64,000 nucleotides of DNA, from assembly GCA_022605405.1 (NCBI GenBank), contig JABYQQ010000041.1:1-64000 (forward strand), read 5' to 3'. Each line of letters begins with the position of its first letter. Position 1 is the first letter of the stretch. The notes under the pieces are model-generated. The model ran no database searches, was not told the DNA's origin, and saw only the letters and a list, made by a program, of their open reading frames with translations. Below, in pieces: positions 51,423-63,579 of this stretch. A program made the translations under genes and the position numbers. Source of the DNA: Earliella scabrosa (Eukaryota > Basidiomycota > Agaricomycetes > Polyporales > Polyporaceae).

Positions 51423-52706
51423 CTACGACCTCCATCTGTCATAGTCAAACCGCCCATGCAGTCGCGTCACAATCTCCTGGTAATCAGGCTCGTTGTCGGG
51501 CGTGATGATGCCTCTTCTGATCATGAAATCGATGATAACTAGTCATATGCAGGCAGGTGTCAGCATGAACTTCCGTGACGAGAGGAGCACGCATGCCTGG
51601 AGCGCAATTGTACTTGAAGACGCCAGTTCGGACGTGCTCGACCGCGACTGACAATGGCAGGCGCTTTGCTGAGGGTCAGAAGGGGCCCTGGAACACCCAA
51701 AAAGTGATGACCAACCTCAAAAGATTCTACCTCGCCATCAAGCGGTTGCGGCTTGATGCCAGAGCCTGCATGGAGGCATAGATCATATATGTACCTGCAA
51801 CGCAGGACTAGGTGAGCATGATCGTTCAAACCATAAGTCGCTGCAGAGCACACGTACTCGATTTCCGGCTGCAGCCATCCACCTGGTGTTCTGGACAGTA
51901 ACGAGATGGGGTCCCGCGCGCGGATCGAGTAGGACCTACGGGGCAGCTCACCTGAAGAAATAGCTCACACAGCCCACAGGATGCGCATACTTCCTGACGA
52001 CGTCCTCGGGGATGCTCGCCTCCTCCATCGACTCTTTCACCACGCACTCAAACACACTGATTCCCGCCGGGATCCCGCCCGCGACGCTGTTGTCCAAGTA
52101 CCCCGGCCACGTCTGCTTCGTCGCCGCCCTCCGCGGGACCCAGAGATAGTACGCACCGTCCTCGTCCAGCTCACACACGGTCATGTGGATCCCAAACGTC
52201 ACAATCCCGAACAGCGCGCTCGCCGCCCTCTCCATCTCGAACGCGTAGTTCAGCCCGTCGCTCGCCGCCGCCGCCGCCTCCGCGCCGTCCGTGGGGTAGT
52301 CGCGCTGGCCGAACGGGTTGCGGTAGACGGGGTAGAGCTCCGCACGCCATTTCTTGGGCCCGATCACGTCTGGCCAGAGCCCGGTGTCGCGCCATCGCTC
52401 GCAGAGCTCCTTCATCACGCCCGAGCGCGCCGCCGGGGTGGCGATCCCGTGCGCGAAGCTCACCCAGGTGCAGTCGCCGCCTGTGCTGGTGCCGAACTCC
52501 CAGGACGGGGAGGAGCTCGACTGGGCTTCGGCGCGGAGCTGCGCAACAACCTCTGGGCGGAGGAGTCCGATTGCTGAAGAGGACGGAGAGGGGGAGAGCA
52601 ACCATGGGACGACCGTCTCGTTGTCCGCCGATCCAACGCGATAGTTGTCGCAGGCGCTGACGACCTGGAGGAACGTTTGCGGAGCAGTTGGCGTGGGCCC
52701 TGGCAT
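51423..52706 (-). CDS. Nudix hydrolase with DUF4743 N-terminus
   Basis: Exons 52706-51952, 51890-51858, 51794-51697, about 51647-51597 and 51538-51423 give about 350 residues. The first 150 residues match the N-terminal domain found before Nudix in plant and fungal Nudix20/24-like and thiamine-pyrophosphokinase-related proteins. The Nudix box is [22 protein letters not shown], read in part as GIPAG...E...VKESMEE. It is followed by [27 protein letters not shown], and [24 protein letters not shown]. The family hydrolyses oxidised thiamine diphosphates or related nucleoside diphosphates. The last donor is either a GC site (51596) or a GT site six bases later; both keep frame, and the GC choice fits the family better. 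Confidence 0.85.
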
Positions 52707-53718
52707 GTTTCGTGGTCAGAGTCGAGGAGTGTCGTAGATGTTCAGTCTGTGGCGAGGTCGAGTAGGTTGTGCAATATTTGAACAACATCGTCGGGCCACG
52801 TCCGAGAGACGATTCGGATTAATCGGACGATCGCATGACTCGGTGCGCAGCTGCACGCCGTGACGCCGTGACGCGACGCGTCTGGCCAGCCACAGACGCG
52901 TCTATTTTTCTTGGGTCGCACAGAGACCGTGATTCTTCACCCGAGAGTCTAAATGAGGGCAAACACCAAGGCAACAGAGACGCAACGTACGCGTATAAGT
53001 GCGAGGTAGCGTGAGTTAACTTGGTGGGAGACTTTCTTTCTTCAAGCACGCATGTTCCTTCGGTTCCGTATATGGTAGTGCAGACGCCGGCGGGAGCCGG
53101 GCCGGGGCATACCTCCCACGGTTTGCTCCGTGTCATCCTCTGGTCATCCTTCAACCTCGTACTCTCATGTCCTTCTCCTCACGATGGAAGGTCTATCTTG
53201 GTACCAATCATTTTGAAGTTTACCTCGGACAGTGATAGAACCCAGCTTGAACTAGGGTACTATTGGCCCCACTGGACGGGTCACCTCGACACGGAGTCCA
53301 TGACAAACAAGAACAAGTACTTCTATAGTGGGTATGTATATAGCGCGTAAAGCATTTCCCCGCAACCGTTGATAGTTGAACTAAGGCTCGCCCTGAACAG
53401 ACCGATTCCCCACGTTATGCCATTCAACTGGAAGCTCTTCCATCATTTCGAGGCGGGAATCATGATGGCGCGATCACCTTGAGCGCGAGAAGGTCAGTAC
53501 GGATTGATACAATTCCTTGCGCTGTTTGGTCGCTCACAGTGCAACACTGCACACATCAGACCGTTTCGATTCTTGGCAATGTCGTTGTACTCAATTCGAG
53601 GCCATGCGCTTCAGCGATAAATACCCGGGTGACGCTCTCACTCGGAGGAGTTCACCTTCAGGCCCACATCCACTGTAGTGAGGTCTCTTTGTCGCCGTCG
53701 GGTCCTCCTCAACTCGCC
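52707..53718. other. Divergent 1-kb spacer between Nudix and S41 genes
   Basis: Promoter regions for both genes. AGACGCCGGCGGGA at about 53081 recurs at about 57004 and resembles the CAGACGCCGGC of the gypsy LTR, so small repeat remnants may lie here. No gene is supported. Confidence 0.4.
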
Positions 53719-56700
53719 ATGTCGCCTCATCTCCTGGCAGCCTTCGCGACACTCCTCGCTGTCTCTGGATCAGCCCTCGGTGCTCCTGCTCCTGATGCGT
53801 CGGCAGATCCCTGCGCAGCGATTGCGGGGAAGCAGTTCGTCCCTCCGAAAGACTCGCTCGCGTGCCTCAAGTCGTTCCCCTTCAACGAGACACTGCGCCA
53901 AAACATCCTCACGGTCGTCTCGCGCGTCTTTGACTTCTACACCTTCGAAAACTACTACCTGGATGCGATCCCGCCCTTCCAGGACTCCACTGTCAACATT
54001 CGCGCAGAACTGGACAGGATCAACAACACCGAGTACGCGGTAGGTCCCGGTCCGCTCTGGTTCCATGTGCTTTCGTCTTCACGACTTGCTTGGCAGACGG
54101 ACTACGACTTCAATCAGGATCTGTACTTCTTCACCAACCGTCTTAACGACGGTCACACGCGTGCGTCCGCTCCATCCGCGCTCTGGCGGTTATACTTTTT
54201 CCTGACCTGATGCATCCAGGCTGGCGTCCGAACTGCTACACGACGTTCCAGAACCTCCTCCCGGCGCCCGTCGTGACGCTCGAGCAGGACGGCGAGCAGA
54301 GCGTGTTCGTCGCGCCGGACTCGGTCGAGTTCCTCGGGCTGCTCGGGCCCGAGTTCGCCGCGCACTTTGCCGCGCTCGGGTTCGACTGGAAGCGGCTCGC
54401 GGGCGCGCGCGTGCTCGAGATCGGGGGGATGGGCGCGTACGAGTACGCGAGCTTCATCGCGGAGACGCAGACGGGCACGTACCTCGACCACGGCGTGCGC
54501 GTGAACAGGGCGTTCAGCAGCTATGCCGTCACGGGCTCCAACTACACGCAGCGCATTGGCGATATCGCGGGCCCGGTGTTCCCTGACCTCGAGAGCCTTA
54601 CGATGAAGCTCGTGCCCGTCGGCGCGACCGAGGCGGAGACGGTCGAGATCCCGTTCCTGTCGACCTACCTCGGCACGGAGCCCTTTGCGGACAAGGAGGA
54701 GTAGTGAGTGCAGTTGGTGTTTGCGTGGCGTGTCGGTTTGTAACTGATGGTGGCCTAGTTGGGAGGTGAACTGCGCCGCGAAGGAGGGGACAAACGGCAT
54801 TGACTACAAAGACGCGGCGCAGGCCGCTAGGTTTGGCCCTCCGGAGGTTCGCAAGCTGGCGAGGGCGGACATCCTCGACGTGTTGGGGCCGAAGAGTGCC
54901 ATCGATCTCCCGCCGCAATTCGAGCCCGACCTCCCTCTGGTCCCGGGAAGCAGAGGCATCCTCAAGTCGTACATCCTCCCTGACGGGAAAACCGGTGTCG
55001 TGCGTGATCTTGACGCGGTGATGCCACATGGGCTTGAACTGAACGAAATGTTGCATTTGCAGATGTTTGTGGCGTCCTTCGCCCCGTCCGACTTCTACCA
55101 ATTCCAAAGGGATGTACGGGACGTACTCGCCGAGTTTGAGAAGGCGGGTTTGGAGCAACTCGTTATCGACCTCACGAACAACGGAGGTATGTGGTGTGGC
55201 TGCCGATCTCGTCGCTCGACGACTAAGAATGCAACTCATTAGGTGGTTACGTCTGTCTCGGCCAATTCCTCCACGCGTACTTGACCGGGACAAAGAGCCT
55301 CGGGGAGTTCCAGAATCCGTGAGTCGGCCTGCGGTGTTCTGTCTCTGGTCTTTCCGCTGGTGCTGATAGCTTGCTGCAGAGGCTTCGAGTCTACCAATCG
55401 CGTCAACCCCCTTGCGAAGAAGATCCTCGAGTCAGAGATTGCTCTGGGACTGGACGTCAACATCGCGTACTACACCGCAGACAACTGTACGTTCACATGT
55501 CCTCTGCTTGACCCTGTATTGACGTGGATATCGATAACCTTGTAGGGTCGTTCCTGAACAACACTCAGATGTCGAAGTCGTACAACTACATGGAGCCGAG
55601 CATCACGAGGGACATTAACGGAGTGGAGTTCACGGAGTCGCAACGATTCGGCGTGCGTCTTATGGTGTGCAAAGCGCTCGGAGTGGATGCTGCTGACACT
55701 GGTCTAGGATGCTTGTCCGTTCGTCGTCGACTTCCCTGAGGAGCCATACTTCGCACCCGAGTTAGTGAATTCCTGAACTCTCTCTATCAACGCGATTACT
55801 TACATAGCCGTACTCCTGCAGGCAGATCGTTATCGGTATGCTCGTCCCCCTTCACATCTTCGAAACAGGCTGACGATGAGCGTATGCGTTGCGATGATAG
55901 TGGGCAACGCCAATTGCGCATCCACTTGTGCGATGTTCAGCAACCTCATGAAAGAGCGGCACAACACGACGATCGCAATCTTCGGTGGCAGACCGGGCGT
56001 CCAGATGGAGTTCAAGGGTGCGCTTTCACCTCACGCACATAAGTGAGTGCTGCTGACTTGGAGGCGATGGCAGGCATGGCGGGCAACCAGGTCCTGAACT
56101 GGTTCGACTTTGACTCGGAAATCAAGACGGCTGAACTGAAGGATGTGAGTATCGCCGGAGCATGGCACTCTGCGTCGATCGCTGATGTGTATTGAATGAA
56201 TCGCAGGATCCGTTGGCTCCACCTGACCTGTGAGTAGTCTTTCGTTTTGCATCGGAGAGAACTTGTCTTGACCCCCCGCATTTGGCAGCCTTGTGAACGG
56301 TAACTTCCGGTGAGTGCGAACATAACATGATACTGTGCTGAACGCATGGTCTGAATGACACTCCCCGTCGTCAAGACACAACTGGCGTATTGGTTAGTCT
56401 CACAACGCCTACTGCGGTATCGATGACTGACAAACCAACGTGCCTCGCAGCCTACAGCTTCCTCGACAAGTCTGCTCCTATCGGTGAGTCTGATTAGCCA
56501 TTTGAATCTGGTACGATTGCTCACAGAGCCCTATCTCAGAGTGGAAGTCGGAGCTTCCTGACTGTCAGTCTCGTCTTGTCGCTATGTTCTGTCCGCCGCT
56601 TCCTCACGTTCGCACCCGTTACTACAGACCGGTTCGCGTACACCATCGACACGTACAACAACCCGCAAAAACTTTGGACCTTCGCGTGAGTTCTCTTCCA

Positions 56701-56763
56701 TCCAGCTCAAATATCCGCGCTGATCTTGTGGTTTCTTCTAGGGCTGAGAAGCTGTTCTCCTGA
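53719..56763 (+). CDS. Secreted S41-family (tail-specific/C-terminal processing) peptidase
   Basis: Eighteen exons by splice-site and phase tracing, 679 residues: 53719-54039, 54097-54160, 54220-54704, 54760-55186, 55243-55318, 55380-55486, 55546-55652, 55708-55760, 55822-55835, 55901-56017, 56074-56144, 56207-56229, 56289-56309, 56376-56392, 56451-56483, 56540-56563, 56628-56685, 56742-56763. Signal peptide MSPHLLAAFATLLAVSGSALG. PDZ-like and catalytic parts: VIDLTNNGGGYVCLGQFLHA and QIVIVGNANCASTCAMFSNLMKE, where the serine in NCASTCA is the probable nucleophile, then TIAIFGGRPG. Extracellular serine protease of unknown substrate. Several 3' exons are only 14-35 nt. Confidence 0.88.
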
Positions 56764-57632
56764 CTTGATGTAACTTCTCTCACCATGTGCATCCTGGGCT
56801 GAGTTGAGGGAGCCAGTGCATGTTGGGCATCACTATAAATTATTGGACGACCTCGTCCGCGTCGATCCCATCTCTTCATCAGCCGATCTTTCCCCCACAC
56901 CCTTCCTTTGCTCAGCCGCTCCCTTCTGTACCGCTCCTTGCTAGTGTAGAGTGGCAATGTATTCTCTGAGAATCGAATCGCCTTGCGCACACGAAATTGG
57001 CCAGTAGACGCCGGCGGGATCATCCACTATGCCTGCTGGCAACCATGACTTCTACCTTTCACTTACTTGCGATCCTGCGAGACTTGACTGTTGCACGGCC
57101 TCCACCTATGGATGACTTGCTCTCATCACCTTGTCCTGCCTAAACTCCATCTCGACGATTAACAAACCTGCCCACGAAAATGTGAAATGGCATGCTATGG
57201 AGCTCGATGCGATAGACGGTGTTCCTTGTCGAGCGTGGATCGAGGAGGTTGAAACGTCGCGAGTATACTTCGCCTGGGTTGTTGGTCCAACGCTGAGGTG
57301 AGTACGTCGTGGTCCGTGGCCGAGGCTCCAAGCCTAAGATCTGCGCAGAGTTGCTTTGTCTCCGCTTTGACGATGCGCCTCGTGCCCTTTGTCGGACCCT
57401 GCAGCTTTGGCCCAAAGGAATGTGGCCCATCAGGTGCATTTGCACAGACCAGCCATGCCCAGGTATATACGTCCTCGCTGCCCTCTAATCTTATCCCGTC
57501 TACCACCCCCTGCTCATCGCGCGAGCACTGTGAGTCGGTCCACGTCGTCGGTGGTCGAACTGCGAGACTGACCCACAGGCTACCGCAAGGTATTATACCC
57601 CCCAAACCACCTAGAGAGGGCCCGTTTCCGCC
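56764..57632. other. Spacer between the S41 peptidase and the kinase
   Basis: Promoter region of the kinase (TATTATACC about 45 bases before its ATG). An ACTATAAATTA at about 56830 may mark an unrelated start. AGACGCCGGCGGGA at about 57004 repeats the one near 53081. No gene is supported. Confidence 0.4.
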
Positions 57633-59785
57633 ATGTCGCGTCGCCCGTCGTTCAGGAACCCCTTCAACCACACCATCCGCAAGAAGGACGGTGTGACCAG
57701 GCCGTCGCTCGACCCCTTGAGCCCACTGGACGCTGGACCATCCCGACGAGCAGTGTCTTTCGCCTCTCTGACCGAGCACGCGTCGAATCGCACCTACGCT
57801 AGCGTCGGGGTCCAGACGGACCCGGAGGACGTCGTTCTGTCATTTGCGGCATCTAGGAGAGGGTCGCTGTCCAAGCTGAAAGACGCGGGGAAGGTCCTTC
57901 GCCCCCAGAACGTGCTCCGACGGTTTGTGGGCTTTCTGCATCATCGGCGGGCAGATTCGCCTACAGGTTCAGAGGAAGATTTGTCAAGTCCTGTCGCTCA
58001 TCTGGTCAACCCACCCGCACCCGCACCCGCACGTCCTCCGCGACCCGCGCCCTTGGATCTCGAACTCCTCGACTTGATTGGGGAATGCGTCTTCAACGAC
58101 GTCGCGTCGAGGTCAGGATCTTCTAGTGTCTCGCGCGTGGTGCCGGTGGGTGTTCCTGCCTCTCGTCTGGTGAAGAACGCAGTCGTGTTTCCCAAGGCGG
58201 AGACGGTAGCCTCACACCGCGCCGAAGTTCACGACGGACATTCCTCTTCTCCACCCAACCCCAGCCCATCATCCTCCGCCCTGCCCGCTTCTTGCCCCCA
58301 GGAGGGCGAAGCGAGGCCGCGCACATTCAAGATCGGTATCGCGCCTGGTCCTCGGGAGCCGCTTCCGCCCCCGTCGCCATTCTGGTCCGTCCTGCAGCGA
58401 AACAATCTGCGCGTGCCCCCCGAACGCGTCTCGAAGTGGGTCACCGGTGGCATCCTGGGCGCCGGCGGGTTCGGCCGCGTGTACGTGGTGTACAACACCG
58501 TGACGCGCGCGCAGTGCGCGATGAAGGTCGTCCATCACGCGCGGCGCATGTCGGGCTCTTCGTGTCGCGGGCTGATCAACGAGTTGCGGGTGCTCTCGCT
58601 TTTGAGTGCCGAGCCGCGGCCGATGCCGTTCCTGCTGCAGCCGTACCTCTCGGACTCGCTGTGGGCGTGGCGGTCGACGGGTGGCTATCTGCACATCTTG
58701 ACCGACGTGTGCATGGGCGGGGATCTCTCCATGTACCGGCGCAAGCTGTCGGCCGACAGCCTGGTGCTGGTGTGTGCGGAGATGGTGCGTGCCTCGCGTC
58801 TCCCTCCCGTGCTGACCTGGGGCTGACGTTCTGGGTACTCAGGTGCTTGGACTCAGCCACCTCCATAGTCACGGTATCGTCCACCACGACCTCAAGCCAC
58901 ACAACGTGCTGATCGGCGGTGCGGGGCACTGTGTGATCGCCGACTACGGTGGCGCACGGTTCATGAACTCGAACCGGACGCTCCAGCGCTTTTCGGAGAC
59001 CGCAGCGATCATGACCACTGCGTACGCCGCTCCGGAGCTCCTCGTGAACGTCGAGGACGGGGAGGTGAAGGAGTATGACGAACGGGCGGATTTCTGGTCA
59101 CTTGGCGCGACCTTGGTCTCTATGATCATGGAGGACGTGAGTACCCTCGGTTCTTGAGGAACGTTGGGGACTGGCTGACAGGGTTGCTGGAGCAGGAGTA
59201 CCTCCCTGGCTCGTCGGACATCTCGTTCATGGAGTACCGGGTTGAGAAGGTCCGTGCGCAGATGATCAAGTTGCACACTCCCCTGCCTTTGCACAGTTTC
59301 GTCATGGACGTGAGTTCACCGCGCACATGTGTCGTCGCACCAGGCAGGAGAAGCTGACACTGGTCTCGCAGCTGTTGCGCATGGATTATACGCTACGCCC
59401 ACAGTATCCTTCCATCAAAGAACATTGCCTGTTCCAAGAAATGTGAGGGAACTCCTCGCGTATCTTGTGGCAACCTAGGATTGACCTCTCTCGCTCGCAG
59501 TGATTGGAAGGAGATTCTGGAACAAAAGCACCCTGGTGAGCCTTTGTGTCGATTTCTGAATTTCCCTCCGATGCTCATGGAACTTTGGTGTCCTTAGCCA
59601 TCCCATTCGTCCAAGAGGTCGCGCCTACAGGCTACGGGTGGGGTTACGAAACTCCAAAAGTGCACAGGACTGAAGAACCTAGCGCCGACTTCCTCCGCGA
59701 GCTGAGAAAAGATCGCCTGTCTCTCATGGTAGACGACTCCTTCCGCGTCGAGCAACACCATGCTGCATTGTCGACAGCGCTGTAG
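57633..59785 (+). CDS. Serine/threonine protein kinase with disordered N-terminus
   Basis: Six exons: 57633-58784, 58843-59136, 59196-59309, 59372-59442, 59501-59535, 59598-59785; 617 residues. The first 260 residues are low-complexity (Ser, Pro, Arg). Kinase domain: glycine loop GILGAGGFGRVY, lysine in CAMKVVHH, catalytic loop GIVHHDLKPHNVLI (HHD, where most kinases have HRD), metal loop IADYGGA (DYG in place of DFG), AAPELL and DFWSLGATL. The HHD arginine change suggests regulation without activation-loop phosphorylation, while Asp, Lys and Asn needed for catalysis are present, so it is probably active. The VVYN...APELL layout resembles AGC/NDR-neighbour kinases only loosely, and I assign no subfamily. 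Confidence 0.85.
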
Positions 59786-60259
59786 TCTCTGCGTGTTAGA
59801 GGGTGGACGGGTCGCCACCCTTCGCTCTATCCGAGGTTATCGCATGTTGTTGTATCTCGCTATCGTACCGCATGTTCGTCAGTCGTACACTAGATTGTAT
59901 TCGCTTTGTATGTATCTAGTCTTAGTCGTATGCTACTCACTCGTGTATCTAGTCATAATTGTACAGCCTGAAAGATTACCAAATTTGTTGAGGATTGTCT
60001 GCCCAAGTCAGGGCAGCATGCCTTTGCGCATCGAGCGTCTATATGCCACTTGGACTTGGACGACCACCTCGTAGTCGACTTCTCAACCACACGCTCCTCG
60101 GAGTGAAACATCTCTTCCTCAAACCTCGCATTTCTCACTCGCGCTGCCTCTCGTTACATCTCGTAAGGCGTCGGCACCGGTGGGAGTGCTCGCGTGTGCT
60201 CAACTATGGCTCAATAGAGGACTATCCACACATCTCATTCAAGCAGCCACGTCACAGCG
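59786..60259. other. Spacer between the kinase and PPX1
   Basis: 3' region of the kinase gene and the promoter of PPX1. No gene seen. Confidence 0.4.
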
Positions 60260-61713
60260 ATGACCGGAGGGACCCTGTCGGCTTTCCTGAGAGAAAGCAA
60301 AGCAGCATATCTGGACGCCGTCAAGGCGGGCAAGGGCACAGATTGGACAGTCGTGATGGGCAACGAAGCCGGCGGTCAGTAGCACGATGCTTGACGAACA
60401 CGCCACGAGTTCGGCGTCGCAGCTAACCATCTGCTCTTCCCGGCGCATTCCTATCAGATCTCGACTCCATTGCGAGCGCGATCGCATACGCCTGGTACGC
60501 AACGAAGTTGCGCGGCGCGACGGCGGTCTCTCTCACACAAACCCCACGCGCGGAGCTGCGCCTGCGCGCAGAGAACCTCCACGCCTTCGAGCTAGCGAAC
60601 CTCAACCCAGAAACGGACATCCTCTGCATCGATGACATCCCGCAGCCACCGTCGCCGGACGCGCCCTTCCCATCCTCGAGCTTCGCGCTTGTCGACCACA
60701 ACCGGCTCCAATCGCGCTTCGCGCGCGCCAACCCAGACGCGCGCGTTGTCGCGGTTATAGACCATCACGAGGACGAAGGGTTGTACCGCGAGAGCGCGGA
60801 CCCCCGGCTCATCGTCGTCCCTACGGGGAGTTGTGCGTCGCTCGTCGCGGGGCTCTTTGAGGACCATCTATCTGCTTCGGGCGCGAGCGAGGAGGAGGTG
60901 ATGCCCCCGGAGCTTGCGGCGGTGCTCCTCTGTAGCGTCCTCGTCGATACCAACGGGTTGAAGCCCGGGGGAAAGGCAGAGTCCGCCGACCTTCGTGCCG
61001 CGCGCTTTCTCATCACCCGCGCGACCGGCGCCCTCCAGCACATCATGGCCCACTCTACCACCCCAGCTCTCAGCGCCCTTGCGGTCTCGGAGCCGCCTTC
61101 GGAAAGCCCTCAAAATGCCGTGCTGGGTGGTGTCAAGGAGGAGGCGCCGCACGAGACCCCGGGTGTGCAGGAGCTGAACACCGCCTTACAGGAGAGGAAG
61201 GCGTCGGTCGCGCACCTCGGCACGCTCGACCTCCTCAAGCGGGACTACAAAGAATACGCGATGTCTCCAGCGCGGACGCCGGGGCAGGAGATACGCGTCG
61301 GGCTGTCGTCCGTGCCCGTGGGCTTCGCGTCGTGGCTGCCGCGCCATGGCGACTTCTGGACGGAGACGGAGAAGTTCATGGAGGAGCGCGGGCTTACGGT
61401 GCTTGGCATTCTCACATCGTTCCGCGATGCGGAGAAGGTGGGGAAGAGCGGGCGAGGGAAACACAGACGTGAGCAGATGTACGTCGTGAGGGGAGACAAG
61501 GAGCTCGCGACGGCACTGTTCGACGCTCTTGAAGAGGCGGAGGAGCTCAAGCTTAAGCGGAGGAAGTTTCCGGAGTACGGAGTGCACAGCGGGTTTGGGG
61601 ACGAGTTCCGGGCGCGCGTGTGGAAGCAGAAGAACGTTGATGCGACGAGGAAGGCGACCGCGCCGCTTGTGAAGAGTATCATTGAAGGCCGTCCGAGAGG
61701 AGCAAGCTTGTAG
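60260..61713 (+). CDS. PPX1: Cytosolic exopolyphosphatase Ppx1 (DHH/DHHA2)
   Basis: Exons 60260-60374 and 60458-61713 (83-bp intron) give 456 residues. DHH-superfamily motifs in order: WTVVMGNEAGDLDSIASAIA (motif I, metal-binding DxD), ILCIDDIP (motif II), ALVDHNRLQ (DHN), VVAVIDHHEDEG (motif III, DHH), then LLCSVLVDTNGLK (motif IV) and a C-terminal DHHA2 domain with VGLSSVPVGF. It removes terminal phosphate from inorganic polyphosphate with Mg or Mn. Length is close to yeast Ppx1 (about 400) with small insertions. The intron falls inside the first metal-binding motif. ATG 60260 is the first in frame. Confidence 0.93.
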
Positions 61714-63001
61714 CCTCGGCCTGGAGAGTTTGCAACGTGAGTTCACGCTGTGAAGCTAGATCACAACATGTGGACCCACTGATCTGACAAAATTGCGGGT
61801 AGAATGTGTACTGTAGAGATTTGTTGCTTGTCTTTCATTGACATCCCTCGCGGAGGCGAACGCAACACTTCCTTCCAGTAGCGCAAGCTTCGTCTTGACA
61901 TGAGGATGATATCAGATATCCTCAGACTTGCATGCTGGGTTCTTGAAGGGAAGCGACGTCGCTCTCGCCATTCCCGCTTGGCAACATTCAACGTTCATCC
62001 GGCGGCGTGTCAGTGCACCCGGGGGCTTGCGGAGAACGTACGCGTGTCGCGGTTTAGCTGTATATGATCCATCACGGAAGACAGTCGGACTGCGCATCCT
62101 CCAGCTGAACTTCCAACCTTTCGATGAAGACCGCAATGACAAACTGGTTGAATTGCCATTTGACCATTTTGACTTACGCTTTAGTAGGGTTTAGGTGCTC
62201 GAGCGGGATGGCTCAACTCAGCGTTACAATTCAACCGCGGCAAACAGTTACGTGGAGAAGTCGGCGCCGCGTGTGCAACTCGGATGGCTGGGCGGGTCGG
62301 ACGGGCTCTGCGGCCGTTGCGATCTATACAGCTTCTGCACAACACAACAGCTACAGACCCAAGCCGTTCGTATCATGCGACTTTTATTCTAATCTATTCC
62401 CGCTTTTGGTGGTCATAGGTCGGGTGGCAGCAATGCCAGGAAAGGCGGACATACTATGTAAGTGACGGTACCGCCGCTTACCGCACATGGACAAGCACCA
62501 GGCTCGTGTGACTGTCACAAATCAATCTTGGCCGCCACGCGTCCTCGCGCGTCCCACTTATCCGACTCGTTCCCGCCAACAATGACCACCATGGCACCAA
62601 GGCGACTGGACTTCTATGTGATGAATCATTATACATCAGAGAACACGGAATAGCCATCAGTCTCGTCTCGTGGAGCGACGTCGCTGCTTCGCTAGAGTTG
62701 CCAACCAAAAGTGAACTGAGTCGGTGCGATTCGTGTCTCAGGCTCTTCATCACGACCATGACTGTCTCGAGTCTGACACATTTCCCAGAATTCAGGTTGT
62801 CAACTCACACCGTTGTGATGCAGAGGCTGGAGGCTGTCAGTGCGTCGTCAAAGAATTTACGCAAGGCCTCTGGATAGCGATACATTCTGAAACCAAATAC
62901 CCGCCGCGCTCGCGAACTTGTGTGCTGCGACCAAAGTGCACGATGCCGCAATCTGGGGTGCGTTGGTAATCTCGGCTGTGACCAACAACGTTAGCGATGG
63001 T

Positions 63002-63058
63002 GGTCTGTCCGCTCCTCCGGTGTCTGTCCACTCCTCCGGTGTCTGTCCACTCCCTCGG
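63002..63058. repeat. Three tandem copies of a 19-bp unit
   Basis: Units close to TGTCTGTCCACTCCTCCGG at 63002-63020, 63021-63039 and 63040-63058, with one or two differences each. It lies about 520 bases upstream of the peroxidase start. Confidence 0.85.
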
Positions 63059-63445
63059 TGTTGGTATACTGTCACACACAAACCGACACTGTGCACTGCT
63101 TATGACCCACACAACCCGAGCGCACCGACAGACATAGAACAACCTCGCAAGCTTGGTATGAATGCGAGGACAGCCGCCCTACACAGCTTGTCGTAACACG
63201 GATGTACCCCCGAATGCAAGCGCTGTGAATGCACACGGGTCGGGTGTGGACACTCACTAATTGGGTCTGTACGGTGTTTCCCATCAGTTCTGCGTCGTAG
63301 TCAACAAACAACGCTGATGAAAAATCCACAGCTCGCGATTGGGTAGGGTGTCCGCCTCGATCGACTTCGCCACGAAATGTCGTCTAACCCCGACTTTTGC
63401 TGCATTCGGGAATCGGAGCCTTCCGCAGTTCGCGAAGGATGGGGA

Positions 63446-63450
63446 TATAA
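63446..63450 (+). promoter_or_regulatory. TATA box of the class II peroxidase gene
   Basis: GGATATAAGG, about 130 bases upstream of the ATG and spaced suitably for a short 5' UTR. Confidence 0.5.
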
Positions 63451-63579
63451 GGCCTGTGTCCATACGCTGGACACTCCACCACAGCTTCACCTCATCTTTT
63501 GTCTCATCTGTTCCAGTCGGGGTCGCTAGCAGTCCTTCGCTTTCATCCCGTTTTTATACACTGCCAGCGCTGAGTCACC

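Larger units (their letters stand above)
61714..63579. other. Long upstream region of the class II peroxidase gene
   Basis: 1.9 kb with no supported gene. It contains a short tandem repeat (63002-63058) and, near the peroxidase ATG, TATAA at 63446-63450. One sequence, TGCACAC at 63230-63236, matches the degenerate metal-response consensus TGCRCNC described for fungal Mn-peroxidase promoters, but a single 7-bp match may be chance. Confidence 0.4.

Noticed and set aside
54153..54800. 215-codon minus-strand frame
   Set aside because: Antisense to the S41 peptidase exons; no domain.
53081..57018. AGACGCCGGCGGGA at two sites as solo gypsy LTRs
   Set aside because: Only 14 bases match and neither flank extends the similarity to the 204-bp LTR; may be chance in GC-rich DNA.
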